DNA of 64,000 bases from Agrobacterium albertimagni AOL15 (GTDB taxonomy: Bacteria > Pseudomonadota > Alphaproteobacteria > Rhizobiales > Rhizobiaceae): positions 1 through 64,000 of the forward strand of contig NZ_ALJF01000001.1 in NCBI RefSeq assembly GCF_000300855.1. The letters are read 5' to 3'. The translations under genes and the position numbers were made by a program. Position 1 is the first letter of the stretch, and each line of letters begins with the position of its first letter. Shown here in pieces: positions 27,175 to 36,500 of this stretch. The notes below the pieces were generated by a model that made no database searches, had not been told where the DNA came from, and saw nothing but the letters and a program-made list of their open reading frames with translations.

Positions 27175-27485
27175 ATGAGTGAATTGCAAAACCGCATCGT
27201 AGAACGGTTGGGAGCGCTGGACCCTTTACGGCAGGTGGCCCTCACCCCGGACAAGCGCGAGAGGCTTATGACGGCAGCAATCGCCTGTTCTACGCCGCAG
27301 GAGGAGATGCAGCTGAGCTAAAGGAAATTGTTCTCAAGGCCGATGATCGCAACCGCCGGGACATAGCAGATGCGGTAGCCCAAATGGTCGTCGCAACTGC
27401 TGCGGTCAGTCACGCATCCGACCTCGACCTGGTCCAAGCGGCCTATAACTGGATCGACAACACACCGGTCTCGCTCTCCGACTGA
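27175..27485 (+). pseudogene. small hypothetical gene with a 2-bp frameshift
   Basis: A gene follows the integrase stop by 22 bases. From the ATG at 27175 the frame encodes MSELQNRIVERLGALDPLRQ and VALTPDKRE, then runs to an early stop at 27319-27321. From about 27264 a second frame continues as AYDGSNRLFYAAGGDAAELK and EIVLKADDRNRRDIADAVAQ to the TGA at 27483-27485. Removing two bases from GAGAG near 27260-27265 joins them into one 101-102-residue helical protein. This is either a recent frameshift or a sequencing error. Function unknown; the position suggests it belonged to the vapBC-integrase operon. Confidence 0.6.
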
Positions 27486-27572
27486 GCTGTTTGGATTCCC
27501 GTTGATCTTTGAGCTCCCTCTCTTTAGCTATCGTCGTAACTCAGCAACCGGACATCATCGGGAGGATGGGCG

Positions 27573-29105
27573 GTGACAATAGGCGAGTCTACCCGATCTG
27601 TGTCGAAGGTCGCAGCGGCTGCGACAGCGGCGGCTCTGGTCGCGCTTTTGTCCATACTCGGTACATGGGCCGCACAATCCTACTTCGCGACGATCAACCG
27701 TGCCGAAGAGCGCGCCGTTGCGTCTGTAAAAATCGTCGCAAGTCATGTGTCTTGGATCCATCAGATGGGTACCCAGACGGCTCGCCGGATTGACGATGCA
27801 CTTCGCCTCACGGATCTGAGGTTCGACGGCAATATCCGTGATATGGACGTGGCGACCCAAGGATTGCCGAGCGGTGTTCAGGCCTATGTTGTCGATGCTG
27901 AAGGCCGAACCCTTTATTCAACGGACCCCGAGATCAAGCCCGTCAACATCACGGATCGCGACTACTTCACAGCCGTAAGGGATGGACAGATAGAGTATGT
28001 TTCCTCCCTCCTCATCAGCCGTCTCAACGGCGAGCAGATTTTTGTTTTCAGTCGACGCATCGTGCGAGAAGGTAGATTCATGGGCGCCATCATGGTGTCC
28101 GTTCCTGCGGACATCACGCGGCCGATCTGGGAAACAGTGGATCTCGGTGGCGACTATGCCATCAGTTTTGTTCGAGATGACGGCATGCTGGTCGCGCGCT
28201 ACCCGTTGCCCGAGACGACTTTGGACATGTCCGGCTACATCCTCTTCACAAAGTATCTGAAGGAAGCGCCGGCAGGTACGTATCGTGCAGAGACGTCGCC
28301 AATGGACGGAGTGAGGCGCGTAGTTGCATATCGTCGTGTGGAAGGGACACCTTTCATAGCTGTGGCCGCAGCAGACTACGAGTTTCTCATTCAACCGTTT
28401 CGGCAGACGCTGGTGATGCTCGGTTTAGTGGCGTTCATAATCATCGGCGGTGCTGCCATTGCTGGATGGTGGATCCTACACCTCCTGAGGGCTCAAGAAC
28501 AGCAATCGGCGCAACTCGCCAAAGCGCTCGAAACCAACGAGATGCTTCTGCGCGAAATCCATCACCGGGTGAAGAACAACCTGCAATCCGTAATGTCACT
28601 GGTCCGACTCCAGATGCGGGGATCAGAAGGGTTTGAAGCGCTCAGCAGCCGGATCAAGTCGATGATCGCGGTTCACGAGCAGATCTACAAGCACGACGCA
28701 TATGCTGAGATCGATGCCGCAGGGCTCATCCGCGCTGTGGTCTGCAGCGCGATTTCGGCCCACGATGCAAAGTTTCATGTCGAGTTTGAACTGCAATCTG
28801 CGCCAGTTTCAGCAGACAAGGCGACAGCACTGGCCTTGCTGGTGAATGAAGTTGTAACGAATGCGATCAAGTACGCCTACCCTGACCGTGATGAGGGTCG
28901 CTTGTTGGTTGCTCTAACCCCATCAGAGGAACCTGGAAAAAGTCTCCTGACCATCAGTGATGAGGGTGTGGGCTTCGATGCCAGCGCGGTTTCGTCTGGA
29001 ACGGGCACGCGTCTGATAGACGGATCAGTTCGCCAACTGGATGGGACCTATGAAATTCAGTCTCAGGCCGGTACGCAGTTCTCGGCGACCGTGACACTGG
29101 TTTAA
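27573..29105 (+). CDS. Cache-domain sensor histidine kinase of the HisKA_2 type
   Basis: A 510-residue membrane kinase starting at GTG 27573, which has GGGAGG 7 bases upstream (an ATG at 27566 is out of frame). Membrane segment near residues 12-34, a dCache-like periplasmic sensor (YVVDAEGRTLYSTDP, ITDRDYFTAVRDG), second membrane segment near 282-305, then the HisKA_2 phosphoacceptor LLREIHHRVKNNLQSVMSLV (His near 329) and an ATPase domain with ALLVNEVVTNAIKYAYPD and ISDEGVGFD. HisKA_2 kinases in alphaproteobacteria often feed PhyR/general-stress signalling. No response regulator is adjacent; the neighbouring gene is a convergent GGDEF protein. Confidence 0.92.
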   Translation: MTIGESTRSVSKVAAAATAAALVALLSILGTWAAQSYFATINRAEERAVASVKIVASHVSWIHQMGTQTARRIDDALRLTDLRFDGNIRDMDVATQGLPSGVQAYVVDAEGRTLYSTDPEIKPVNITDRDYFTAVRDGQIEYVSSLLISRLNGEQIFVFSRRIVREGRFMGAIMVSVPADITRPIWETVDLGGDYAISFVRDDGMLVARYPLPETTLDMSGYILFTKYLKEAPAGTYRAETSPMDGVRRVVAYRRVEGTPFIAVAAADYEFLIQPFRQTLVMLGLVAFIIIGGAAIAGWWILHLLRAQEQQSAQLAKALETNEMLLREIHHRVKNNLQSVMSLVRLQMRGSEGFEALSSRIKSMIAVHEQIYKHDAYAEIDAAGLIRAVVCSAISAHDAKFHVEFELQSAPVSADKATALALLVNEVVTNAIKYAYPDRDEGRLLVALTPSEEPGKSLLTISDEGVGFDASAVSSGTGTRLIDGSVRQLDGTYEIQSQAGTQFSATVTLV

Positions 29106-29159
29106 GAGGCAATTCAAAAGATGGGTGTGTTGCAGCCCGTATTCGTGCTCAACAAGGTT

Positions 29160-31061
29160 TTAAACCGGCTTCTTCACGCGCTCTTCAGCCAGTCTCTGAA
29201 ACCCGACGCGATCCCGCCCTGCATCCTTTGCTTGGTAGAGTGCCAGGTCGGCCCGTGCCACGAGTTCGGCCGGGTTAGCGACTCTTGAATCCAGGGTGAA
29301 GACGGTGGCACCCAAGCTGACGGTAACAATCCCATACTCGCTGCCTTCGTGAACCATGCCGAGGTCCCGGATGGACGATCTGACCTTCTCAGCAATCTTG
29401 ATCGCCGTGTCGCTGTCGGTATCGGGCAAAAGAACGGCAAACTCCTCGCCACCGAACCGAGCTGCTAGATCGCCAGAGCGGCAGGCCGCAGCAGCGATGG
29501 TCCGAGCAACTGATTTGAGGCAGCTGTCACCTTCAAGATGACCGTAACAGTCGTTATAAGCCTTGAATCTGTCGACATCGATCAGAAGCACAGACAAAGG
29601 TCGGTCAATCTGCCTGGCTGCCTCAAATTCGCGCTCCAGCCCTTCATCGAAGGATCGCCGATTGGCAAGACCAGTCAATGCGTCTGTTTCGGCAAGGCCT
29701 TTCATCCGCTCGGCAAGATTCTTGAGCGAAAGCTCAGATTGCTTCATCGCGGTGATGTCGGACACAAGTGCCAGTACGTGTTGGTCTTCAGTCACCCGCG
29801 TTCTCAAGGACAACCAGCGGCCGTCCGTGAGGGGGATCACTTCGTCCTTATTGATGAAGAGCGTTTGGCCAGCAGCCTGAATGCTGTCTTCATCGAGATC
29901 GATGGGCATATCCTGGCGCTCACCGTTGCGCACTGTCGCCCTGACGATTTCGGTGATGTGTGCGCCTTCCTTGCGGGCGTAAGCCGATTTCGGGAACAGC
30001 GCGCGGTACTGCTCGTTGCAGAACACCACTCTCCCATCCGGGCCGAACATCGCGAGCCCATCGGACATTTCGGTCATGGCTTGCGCCATGATGTTTCTGC
30101 TGGAGCGGAGTTCATGCTCAAGCAGCTTTTTCTCAGTGATGTCGACCGTCACACCGGCCAGACCGACCATGTCGCCTTGGCGGTTTCTCAAGGGGACTTT
30201 CGAGGTCGAGTACCATCGGGGCGGCTTTCCGTCTTCGATCAAGAACTCCTCGAAATGGTCCAGGGGCTGGCCGGTTCGCATGACACCGGCCTCTACTGCC
30301 ATCAATTGCTCGGCTCTCTCTCTTGGAGCGAGGTCCCGATCCGTCAGCCCGACCATCTCGGACGACCGCGAGCGCCCATTGTGGCGAGCAACGTTGAGGT
30401 TCGCGACGACGAAACGATGGTTCAGGTCTTTGACGTAGTGGTAGTCGGGAGCCTGGGTGAGAGCTGCGTATAGAATGTCGCGCTCGAGCGTGAACCGGCG
30501 GAAATATGCCAGGAAAAAGCCAATAGCGGCGGTCGTCGCAAAATTCAGAACGACGATCGGCAGGCCCACCTGCTCAACCGCTCGCTGGAAATCTGCTTGG
30601 GGAAGCAGCGCAAGTACTGCGATCGACAGACAGCCTGCAAGCACAGCGGCACTCAGGATCGACGGCGCATGGCTCAGCGGCTTGCGTCCGCCGAAGAACC
30701 AGAGTGAGCTTCCTAGAAGGAACACAATACCGATAGCAATCAAGCCGGGCACGACCCCTGCCCCGCCAAGATAAAAGCGGAAGCTCGCAGCCATTATGGC
30801 TGTGATCAATGCAGCTCCAGGGCCACCGAATACCGCGGCCGATTCGATAATCGCAAGCCGAAGGTCGAAGATGACCCCGACACCGAAGCGCACCGAAAGT
30901 AGCATTGAGGCCATCGCCGCCAGGCCCATTGTGACCCCGAGGCCGGCGCAGCGAAGCTTGGGGGGCAATTGGTAAAAGCGATAGGAAAGATGTGTCCAGA
31001 TCGAGACGATCAATGCCACTGCGGCGAGATTGCCAGCAAGAACTTTCCAGACGTCATCCAT
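29160..31061 (-). CDS. diguanylate cyclase with multi-pass membrane sensor and two PAS domains
   Basis: A 633-residue protein predicted to make cyclic di-GMP. The N-terminal 190 residues hold about six membrane helices of the 5TM-5TMR_LYT type (LRLAIIESAAVFGGPGAAL), followed by a PAS/PAC module near 195-315 (YVKDLNHRFVVANLNVA; GLAGVTVDITEKK), a PAS_7-like module near 325-440 (MSDGLAMFGPDGRVVFCNEQ) and the GGDEF domain near 455-620. The active motif is ARFGGEEFAVLLP, and RSGD five residues before it matches the inhibitory RxxD site. I take the ATG at 31059-31061; a TTG two codons earlier also fits. It is convergent with the kinase gene. Confidence 0.92.
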   Translation of the reverse strand: MDDVWKVLAGNLAAVALIVSIWTHLSYRFYQLPPKLRCAGLGVTMGLAAMASMLLSVRFGVGVIFDLRLAIIESAAVFGGPGAALITAIMAASFRFYLGGAGVVPGLIAIGIVFLLGSSLWFFGGRKPLSHAPSILSAAVLAGCLSIAVLALLPQADFQRAVEQVGLPIVVLNFATTAAIGFFLAYFRRFTLERDILYAALTQAPDYHYVKDLNHRFVVANLNVARHNGRSRSSEMVGLTDRDLAPRERAEQLMAVEAGVMRTGQPLDHFEEFLIEDGKPPRWYSTSKVPLRNRQGDMVGLAGVTVDITEKKLLEHELRSSRNIMAQAMTEMSDGLAMFGPDGRVVFCNEQYRALFPKSAYARKEGAHITEIVRATVRNGERQDMPIDLDEDSIQAAGQTLFINKDEVIPLTDGRWLSLRTRVTEDQHVLALVSDITAMKQSELSLKNLAERMKGLAETDALTGLANRRSFDEGLEREFEAARQIDRPLSVLLIDVDRFKAYNDCYGHLEGDSCLKSVARTIAAAACRSGDLAARFGGEEFAVLLPDTDSDTAIKIAEKVRSSIRDLGMVHEGSEYGIVTVSLGATVFTLDSRVANPAELVARADLALYQAKDAGRDRVGFQRLAEERVKKPV

Positions 31062-31067
31062 ACTCAA

Positions 31068-31350
31068 TCACCGTCACGCCACGCCTCGAACACTCAACCG
31101 GAAGAGACGACGCTGCGCTTTCGTTCGCCCATGGGGGCGCAGTGACAAGGCCCAAACCGCCAACACAGTTCATTCCCAATATCTGCCAAAAACCTAAAGC
31201 AGCGGTTTATGAACAGCGATCCTCGCCTAAAGTCTCAGTCCGTCCGATTGTCGGATTCGTCCGCCTGTCCCGGTGCCCTGACTGGATGCCGTTGCTGCTC
31301 GGACGCGTGGCGGTTTGGGTTAGCGTCTCAATCACCAACGAGGTAGCCAA
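31068..31350. other. intergenic region, no gene seen
   Basis: This stretch should contain the promoter of the minus-strand diguanylate cyclase. No conserved coding frame was seen. Confidence 0.35.
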
Positions 31351-31553
31351 AGCGACCGGAACAGCAGAATTCTTTGCTCAGGACAAGGGCTTCGGCTTCA
31401 TCCCTCCCCGGCTGATGGCGTCCGGACGTCTTCGGGCATATCCACGCGGTAGGCTTCGGCGAGGCGTCGAAGGACGGTCAGAAGGTTCGCTACGAAATGG
31501 GTCAGGACCAAAAGCCGGGAAAATCCAAGGCCGAAAACGTCTCGGTGAATTGA
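31351..31553 (+). pseudogene. cold-shock protein (CspA-like) pseudogene
   Basis: The frame reads ATGTAEFFAQDKGFGFIP, the beginning of a cold-shock domain (RNP1 KGFGFI), then loses frame around 31405-31425 and resumes as DVFGHIHAVGFGEASKDGQK, VRYEMGQDQKPGKSKAENVS to the TGA at 31551-31553. The RNP2 region VFVHIHA is recognisable as VFGHIHA. Active cold-shock proteins are about 68 residues and bind single-stranded nucleic acid. This copy has at least one frame shift and no good start codon, so it is a relic. Confidence 0.75.
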
Positions 31554-31724
31554 GCCGCCAGATAGGACTTTATGCGCGACCATTCGGTGATACATGAGTG
31601 GTCGCGCATGCTTCATTTGTGAGCAAGGCTAACAATGTTGTCGGTGTTGGCATGACTGTGCCATTCCGATTTACGGCTTATCAATCGGCAGGGTTAACCA
31701 GCTCAATGCTGGGCCAACAGTTCC

Positions 31725-31943
31725 CTATGGAAACCTTTGCCCCGTCAGCATCGCCACCAGTTGGAACCTGTTTCGAATTCCGCTCTTATATAGGTTTATC
31801 AGCACTTTGGCGCTTTCCTGCGCCGGCGGCGATGTTTGAGAGATGTCGCGGAGTTCGCACACACGCGCAAAGGCTTTCTCCAGCAGTGCCAGATCGTCAG
31901 CTGTCAGAACTGAATTCAATTTTTTGGCAACGTCGTGGATCAT
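31725..31943 (-). CDS. small helical protein, paralog of the gene at 32056
   Basis: A 72-residue protein, predicted helical. It contains LTADDLALLEKAFARVCE and ESAKVLINLYKSGIRNRFQL, and the pattern LALLxxxxxxx...(A)xxLxxLYxSGxRxxxxLxAM recurs in the product of the next minus-strand gene (LVALFKSGFRSEEELKAMAR). The two are probably members of one family. The ribosome-binding site is not well placed. Small proteins with this SGxRxxxEL motif are common in rhizobia but I know no function. Confidence 0.5.
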   Translation of the reverse strand: MIHDVAKKLNSVLTADDLALLEKAFARVCELRDISQTSPPAQESAKVLINLYKSGIRNRFQLVAMLTGQRFP

Positions 31944-32055
31944 GCGCGCGAATTAGTAGCTCCTGCGCTCCTTTCAAGCCCCTTGTTTTTTGATCATGCT
32001 CATGGCCCTCGATTGGAACGACACTGACATGGTGAAGCGCAAAGCACGAAGTTTC

Positions 32056-32286
32056 CTAGGAAATGTGGTGGCTGAGAAAGCTGCTGCTCCTGGCCATTGC
32101 TTTCAGCTCTTCCTCGCTTCGAAAGCCAGACTTAAACAGGGCAACCAGCTCCTTTGCCAGGCCAAGCTCATCATCCCTATTTGACTCGCCAGATTGATCT
32201 CGAAACAGGTCCGTGAGCACATTGCGCAACAATGCCAACCCTTGCGGGCCTATCTCCTGTTCATCGTCGAAATAGGTTTCCCCCAT
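32056..32286 (-). CDS. small helical protein with SGxRxxEEL motif
   Basis: A 76-residue protein from the ATG at 32284-32286, which has GAGG 7-10 bases upstream; the open frame extends further but lacks a better start. The sequence GPQGLALLRNVLTDLFRD and ELGLAKELVALFKSGFRSEE is similar to the protein at 31725-31943, so this is a tandem, diverged pair about 110 bases apart. It is acidic and probably cytoplasmic. No known function. Confidence 0.55.
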   Translation of the reverse strand: MGETYFDDEQEIGPQGLALLRNVLTDLFRDQSGESNRDDELGLAKELVALFKSGFRSEEELKAMARSSSFLSHHIS

Positions 32287-32709
32287 CAGTCGTCCTCGCC
32301 CAAGCCATGCCTCATCACATAGCGACATGACATCACGTCCATAAGCTTTGCAACACATTCTCTATAGGGCTCGACCTATATCCCGCTTCTTTTCCATCGA
32401 GACTTTCCTGGCAGCTCACGACTGGTTGGATGCTCTCATAGCCAGAGGGGCTGTACTGGGAAGTCGCAGGGCCTGACTGTCGGATCAGTTGGAATACGTT
32501 TACCGCGATATTCAGTTTCAGAATAGCACAACTGAAAATTTGAAACACCCGTTTTCAATTTTTCGAGAATCACGCAACCGATTCTACATTAAATCTGAAG
32601 TCCGTTTCGGCTTGAGAGCAGTCTTATGTTTGAACGAAGCGATAGAGATACTTCCACCTATTCTTTCTGTTCAAATTCAGTTTCGGTATCCCGGGTTCGT
32701 GTCAGAACG
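32287..32709. other. AT-richer intergenic stretch
   Basis: About 420 bases with lower GC than the surroundings (for example around 32500-32660). No gene supported. It lies between the small helical protein genes and the IalB-like gene and could hold a promoter for the minus-strand small genes. Confidence 0.35.
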
Positions 32710-33246
32710 CTACTGTGTCAGTTCGGTTATGCGATTAAGCGCCTTCGAAAAGCCTTTCAGGGACACCGCGAAGTGGACCGGCTGAGCTGACGCCCCAGCA
32801 GTAACCGTTATGTTCAGGGCGCTTCCGGCGCGTAACTTTGCAATCACATCTTCCGTGACATCGAGTGGGACAAGGCATCCTTGCTGAACGCATAGAGAAA
32901 AGGGGCGCGTAGCCCCCAGAGGGACGTCACCGATCTTCAGCTGCACACCCGGAGCCAGTGACAATCCGAGCGGGAGCATCAGCGCACCTGCAAATTTTCC
33001 GTCCGGCGTTTTGGCGATCTCCGCCGTCAGGACGACCTGCTGGGTTTGATTGTTGCTTTGCACTTGACGAACCACACAGGATGTAACCTCACCGCTCGCC
33101 TGACATGCGACGCTCCAGTCCTCATGGGTTTCGACCAGAGAGCTCGCTCCACCAGGCAGAGGTGCCGCAACCGCGATGCCGAGCATGAACGTCAGGTGTG
33201 TGGAGATCGCCAAGAATGCGATGGCGGCGTGTCGGGAAAATGCCAT
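32710..33246 (-). CDS. invasion-associated locus B (IalB) family protein
   Basis: A 178-residue exported protein. The ATG at 33244-33246 has AGGAC upstream, giving a signal peptide over residues 1-32 (IAFLAISTHLTFMLGIAVAA); the longer frame to 33492 would bury it. The mature part shows the IalB pattern: ETHEDWSVACQ, GEVTSCVVRQVQSN, LMLPLGLSLAPGVQLKIGD, PFSLCVQQGCLVPLDV and a final ALNITVTAGASAQPVHFAVS LKGF region with paired cysteines. IalB of Bartonella affects erythrocyte entry; rhizobial members are periplasmic proteins of unclear role. It is next to a large autotransporter on the same strand. Confidence 0.88.
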   Translation of the reverse strand: MAFSRHAAIAFLAISTHLTFMLGIAVAAPLPGGASSLVETHEDWSVACQASGEVTSCVVRQVQSNNQTQQVVLTAEIAKTPDGKFAGALMLPLGLSLAPGVQLKIGDVPLGATRPFSLCVQQGCLVPLDVTEDVIAKLRAGSALNITVTAGASAQPVHFAVSLKGFSKALNRITELTQ

Positions 33247-33593
33247 GGAACAGTCCTTGATATGAAACCGCGGGATTGAAGGTGCAGTCGCCAATATGAC
33301 TGCGGCCCGAACCCAAGGCATTCGTGATCCACGCCTCAGTTCAGCGCGAGCATGCAATTGGTGATCGCAGCGCATCTGCAAGAGTGGCGGTGCAGCTTTG
33401 CCAAAATTCTCGAGGACTTGACGCTCTTGAACGTGATGTTTAGCCTGGCAAGTCAGGCCTAGAGCTTGATCGTTCAAGGTTTGCTCACTCATCGAATTAC
33501 GAAATTCTTCAAAAATGCCATCGCGCCAGGTCGCACTGGCGCCACCGAATTGGGCCGTCGAGTTAGACGTCGGCGCATGCGAGGGTCTTTCAC
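33247..33593. other. intergenic region between the autotransporter and IalB-like genes
   Basis: A minus-strand frame runs in phase into the IalB gene from 33492 (MSEQTLNDQALGL), but its ribosome-binding site is weak and it would displace the signal peptide, so I do not call it. No terminator recognised. Confidence 0.35.
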
Positions 33594-36500
33594 TCAGAAC
33601 CGAAGGCGCAAGCTCCCCCTGATGCTGTGATCCGTTGCCCTACCGGCCAGCTCGCCCTGATAGGCCAGCGAGAGATCCAGTCGATCTGTCATCGTCATGG
33701 CGAGACCGGTGCCGATAAGCAATACATCCCGGTCCAGTGCTTGGCCCCGGATGCCAAAGGGGTTGCTGCCTGCGATGGTCATGGTTTGCAAGGGGGTGAC
33801 GTCGCCGAAGGTATGGCGCCATGCGAGCTCGCCCGTCAATCTGACCGGCATACCCTGCATCCCGGTCTGCACCGCACCACGCAGACCAAGGGTTGAGTAG
33901 CCCGTCTCTAAAGCATTGCCGCTGCCGCTCAACGCGACGCTCCCGCCCGTCTCCGTGAACGTTGCACCATCCTGATGCACCAAGGCAAGACCGGCAAAGC
34001 CTTCAAGGTAAGCGCCTTGCATAGGGCCGTTGAGCATATGGCCATAGGCCAGTTCGCCAAAGCCCTGCACCTGTCCGGTACCATAGTCCGCCTCCACCCT
34101 CTGGGAGATACTGGCAAATTCAATGTCGCGTTTGCTTGAGAAGTCCTGCCAGCTATAGGCAATACCACCGCGCAGCGACACAACATCCGCATCCGAAACG
34201 GCAAATTCATAGCTTCCATAGACCGCTGCGTGATAAGCCGACAGGGAGACAGTGGAACCAAGCCCATTGCTGTCCAGATGGCTGCCCGTGTAGCCGGCCA
34301 TGATGCCCAAAAGCGATTGCTCTGTGAGCAGCGTCTCGATGCCTCCGGCCAGACCACCCAGATTGCGGTTGAAGCCGAAGGTCGTGTTCGCTGCATGAAC
34401 ACGTCTAAAGCTGCCAAGCGCCTCGCTCCACACTCGCGTGCCCTCGAAGTCAATCTCCCCGCCTTGGAACCGCCGGTCAAAGGCTTCCTGGGACAGGCGG
34501 CGAAGAGCAACACCGCGCAGGATAGCGCTGTCTTCCAGCGCCTGGCCGGCAGCTGAGGCATGCGCCTCACCTGAAACCTGATTGAAGGCATATCGGGCAC
34601 CGCCAGCTGAAAGGCCGGTTACAGACGTCTTCAATTCCGACGCGCTGGGCAGGCTTTCGATGCCCGTGGCCACAGCGATCTCATTGGGGGTAACGCCGAT
34701 CTCCACAAAGCTGATGTCGTTGCGCGTCAAAGTCAGCAACACATCCGCGGCCGAATAGCTGAGCGCAGCATTTAGGAATGCGAAATTGGTGCTGACCAGC
34801 GGATTGAAGCTGCCAGAAAGGCTGGAACCGCTTAGGATGGTGTAGGTCGTAGAGGCGGAATAGATCCCGGCCTCGGCCAGCACGCGGACGGATGCACCGC
34901 CATCAATGGTCACCGGTCCCGTCGCAATAATCCGGTCAGACGTGCCATTAGCATTCACCTCCACCTCATAGACGGACCCAGCCGCAAAGGACACAGGCCC
35001 GCCAACATTGATCGTGCCAATGGAGTTGCCGGGCGCAACTATGCCCGAGGATAGGACGCTCAGGCTGGCAATGGTGCCATTGCCTGCGAGGGTGCCTGTT
35101 TTCCCGGCCACCCCGCCAAGGGATACCTGCGATGCACTCAGCCCGCTGCCGGTCAATGCCAGCCTGCCATCGGTCACAACGGTGGAACCGGAATATGCGC
35201 CCGTTAGCTCGGCGCTGCCGCCGCCCATGAAGGTGATGCTGCCAGTGCCCGTGATCTGGCTCGATACCGTGTACTGATCCGACCTGTTGAAGATCAGCGT
35301 GCCGTTGTTGATGATCGTGCCTAAGACTTCGCCGCTCGTGCCACCATCACCGATCTGCAACGTGCCTGACGAAACGGAGGTGGCCCCAGAAATGTCCACC
35401 AAGCCGGTGATAACAAGCGTGCCGGTCCCGCTCTTTGTCAGAGTACCGGCGCCACTGATCTGCATGTCGAGGCTGAGATTGCCGGCAAAGTCAGCTTGAA
35501 TGGAGCCTGCATTGTTGATGAAGGCTGCTGTCAGCGTGCCGGCCTGCCCGCCCGTCCCAAGCCGGAGGCTGCTGTATTGATCCACGGAAATGCCGTTGGT
35601 CACCTCGAGCGTGCCGCCATCCGTCAGGGTGAGCTGGTGCGCACCGCCCTGCCCGATGCCGATGGACAAGCTGTCGGCAATGGTCCAAACGCCTGTGCTG
35701 CCTGACACGGCGACCGAGCTGCCAGTCAGTCCGAGGATCTGGGCCTGACCGGTGCTCTCCATCCGCGAACTGGCAATCGTCAGCGTTGAGTTTCCGAGCA
35801 CACCAATCTGCGTGTAGTCATTGGCAGTCACGGTGGAGCCGCCGGAGACTTCCATAACACCTTCAACAACGAACATCTCAGAGGTGAGGCTGCCGCCATT
35901 CTTAATGTCGAAGCGGCCACCTGTCATGTTCAGATCGCCGCCCGTTGAGAGGGCGCCGCCATCAATCTCCAGGATGCCGCCTGACATCCTCAGGCCGGCA
36001 TCCACCGTGTTGCTCGCCCCGGTCAGGATGAGGGTGCCAAGATCGCCCTTCTCAAGGGTTCCCGCGCCAGAGATGGTGCCAGAGAATAGGTTGGTGACGC
36101 CGTCCTCGACAGAGACCGTCAGTGTACCATCACCGAGAACCACGTCACCCGCACCGGAGAGGCCCCCGACCTCGTTGGTAACACCATCCGAGGTCTGAAA
36201 CGTTGCGCCAGAGGCAACCACATAGGTCGACTCCTTCGCCAGTGCATCGCTTGTCGAGACAAGCAGCGTGCCCGCGTCGATATTTGTCGTGCCGGTGTAG
36301 CTGCTGGTTCCAGACAGGGTCAGCGTCCCTTCGCCTGTCTTGGTGAGCGAGCCGCTGCCGCCAACAGTGCCGCTGAATGTCACCGGATTGCTGCCGGTCT
36401 CAATGGTACCGGCCCCGAGGGTAACGGAGTTATCAATCGTCGTGGAGCCGGTGACCGCCAGCGTGCCGCCGTTCAGCGTCAAGGCTCCGCTCCCAAGGTT

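Noticed and set aside
29150..29175. GGTTTTAAACC symmetric sequence between the convergent kinase and GGDEF genes as a terminator
   Set aside because: AT-rich centre without a stable GC stem or T-tract; cannot be supported as an intrinsic terminator.
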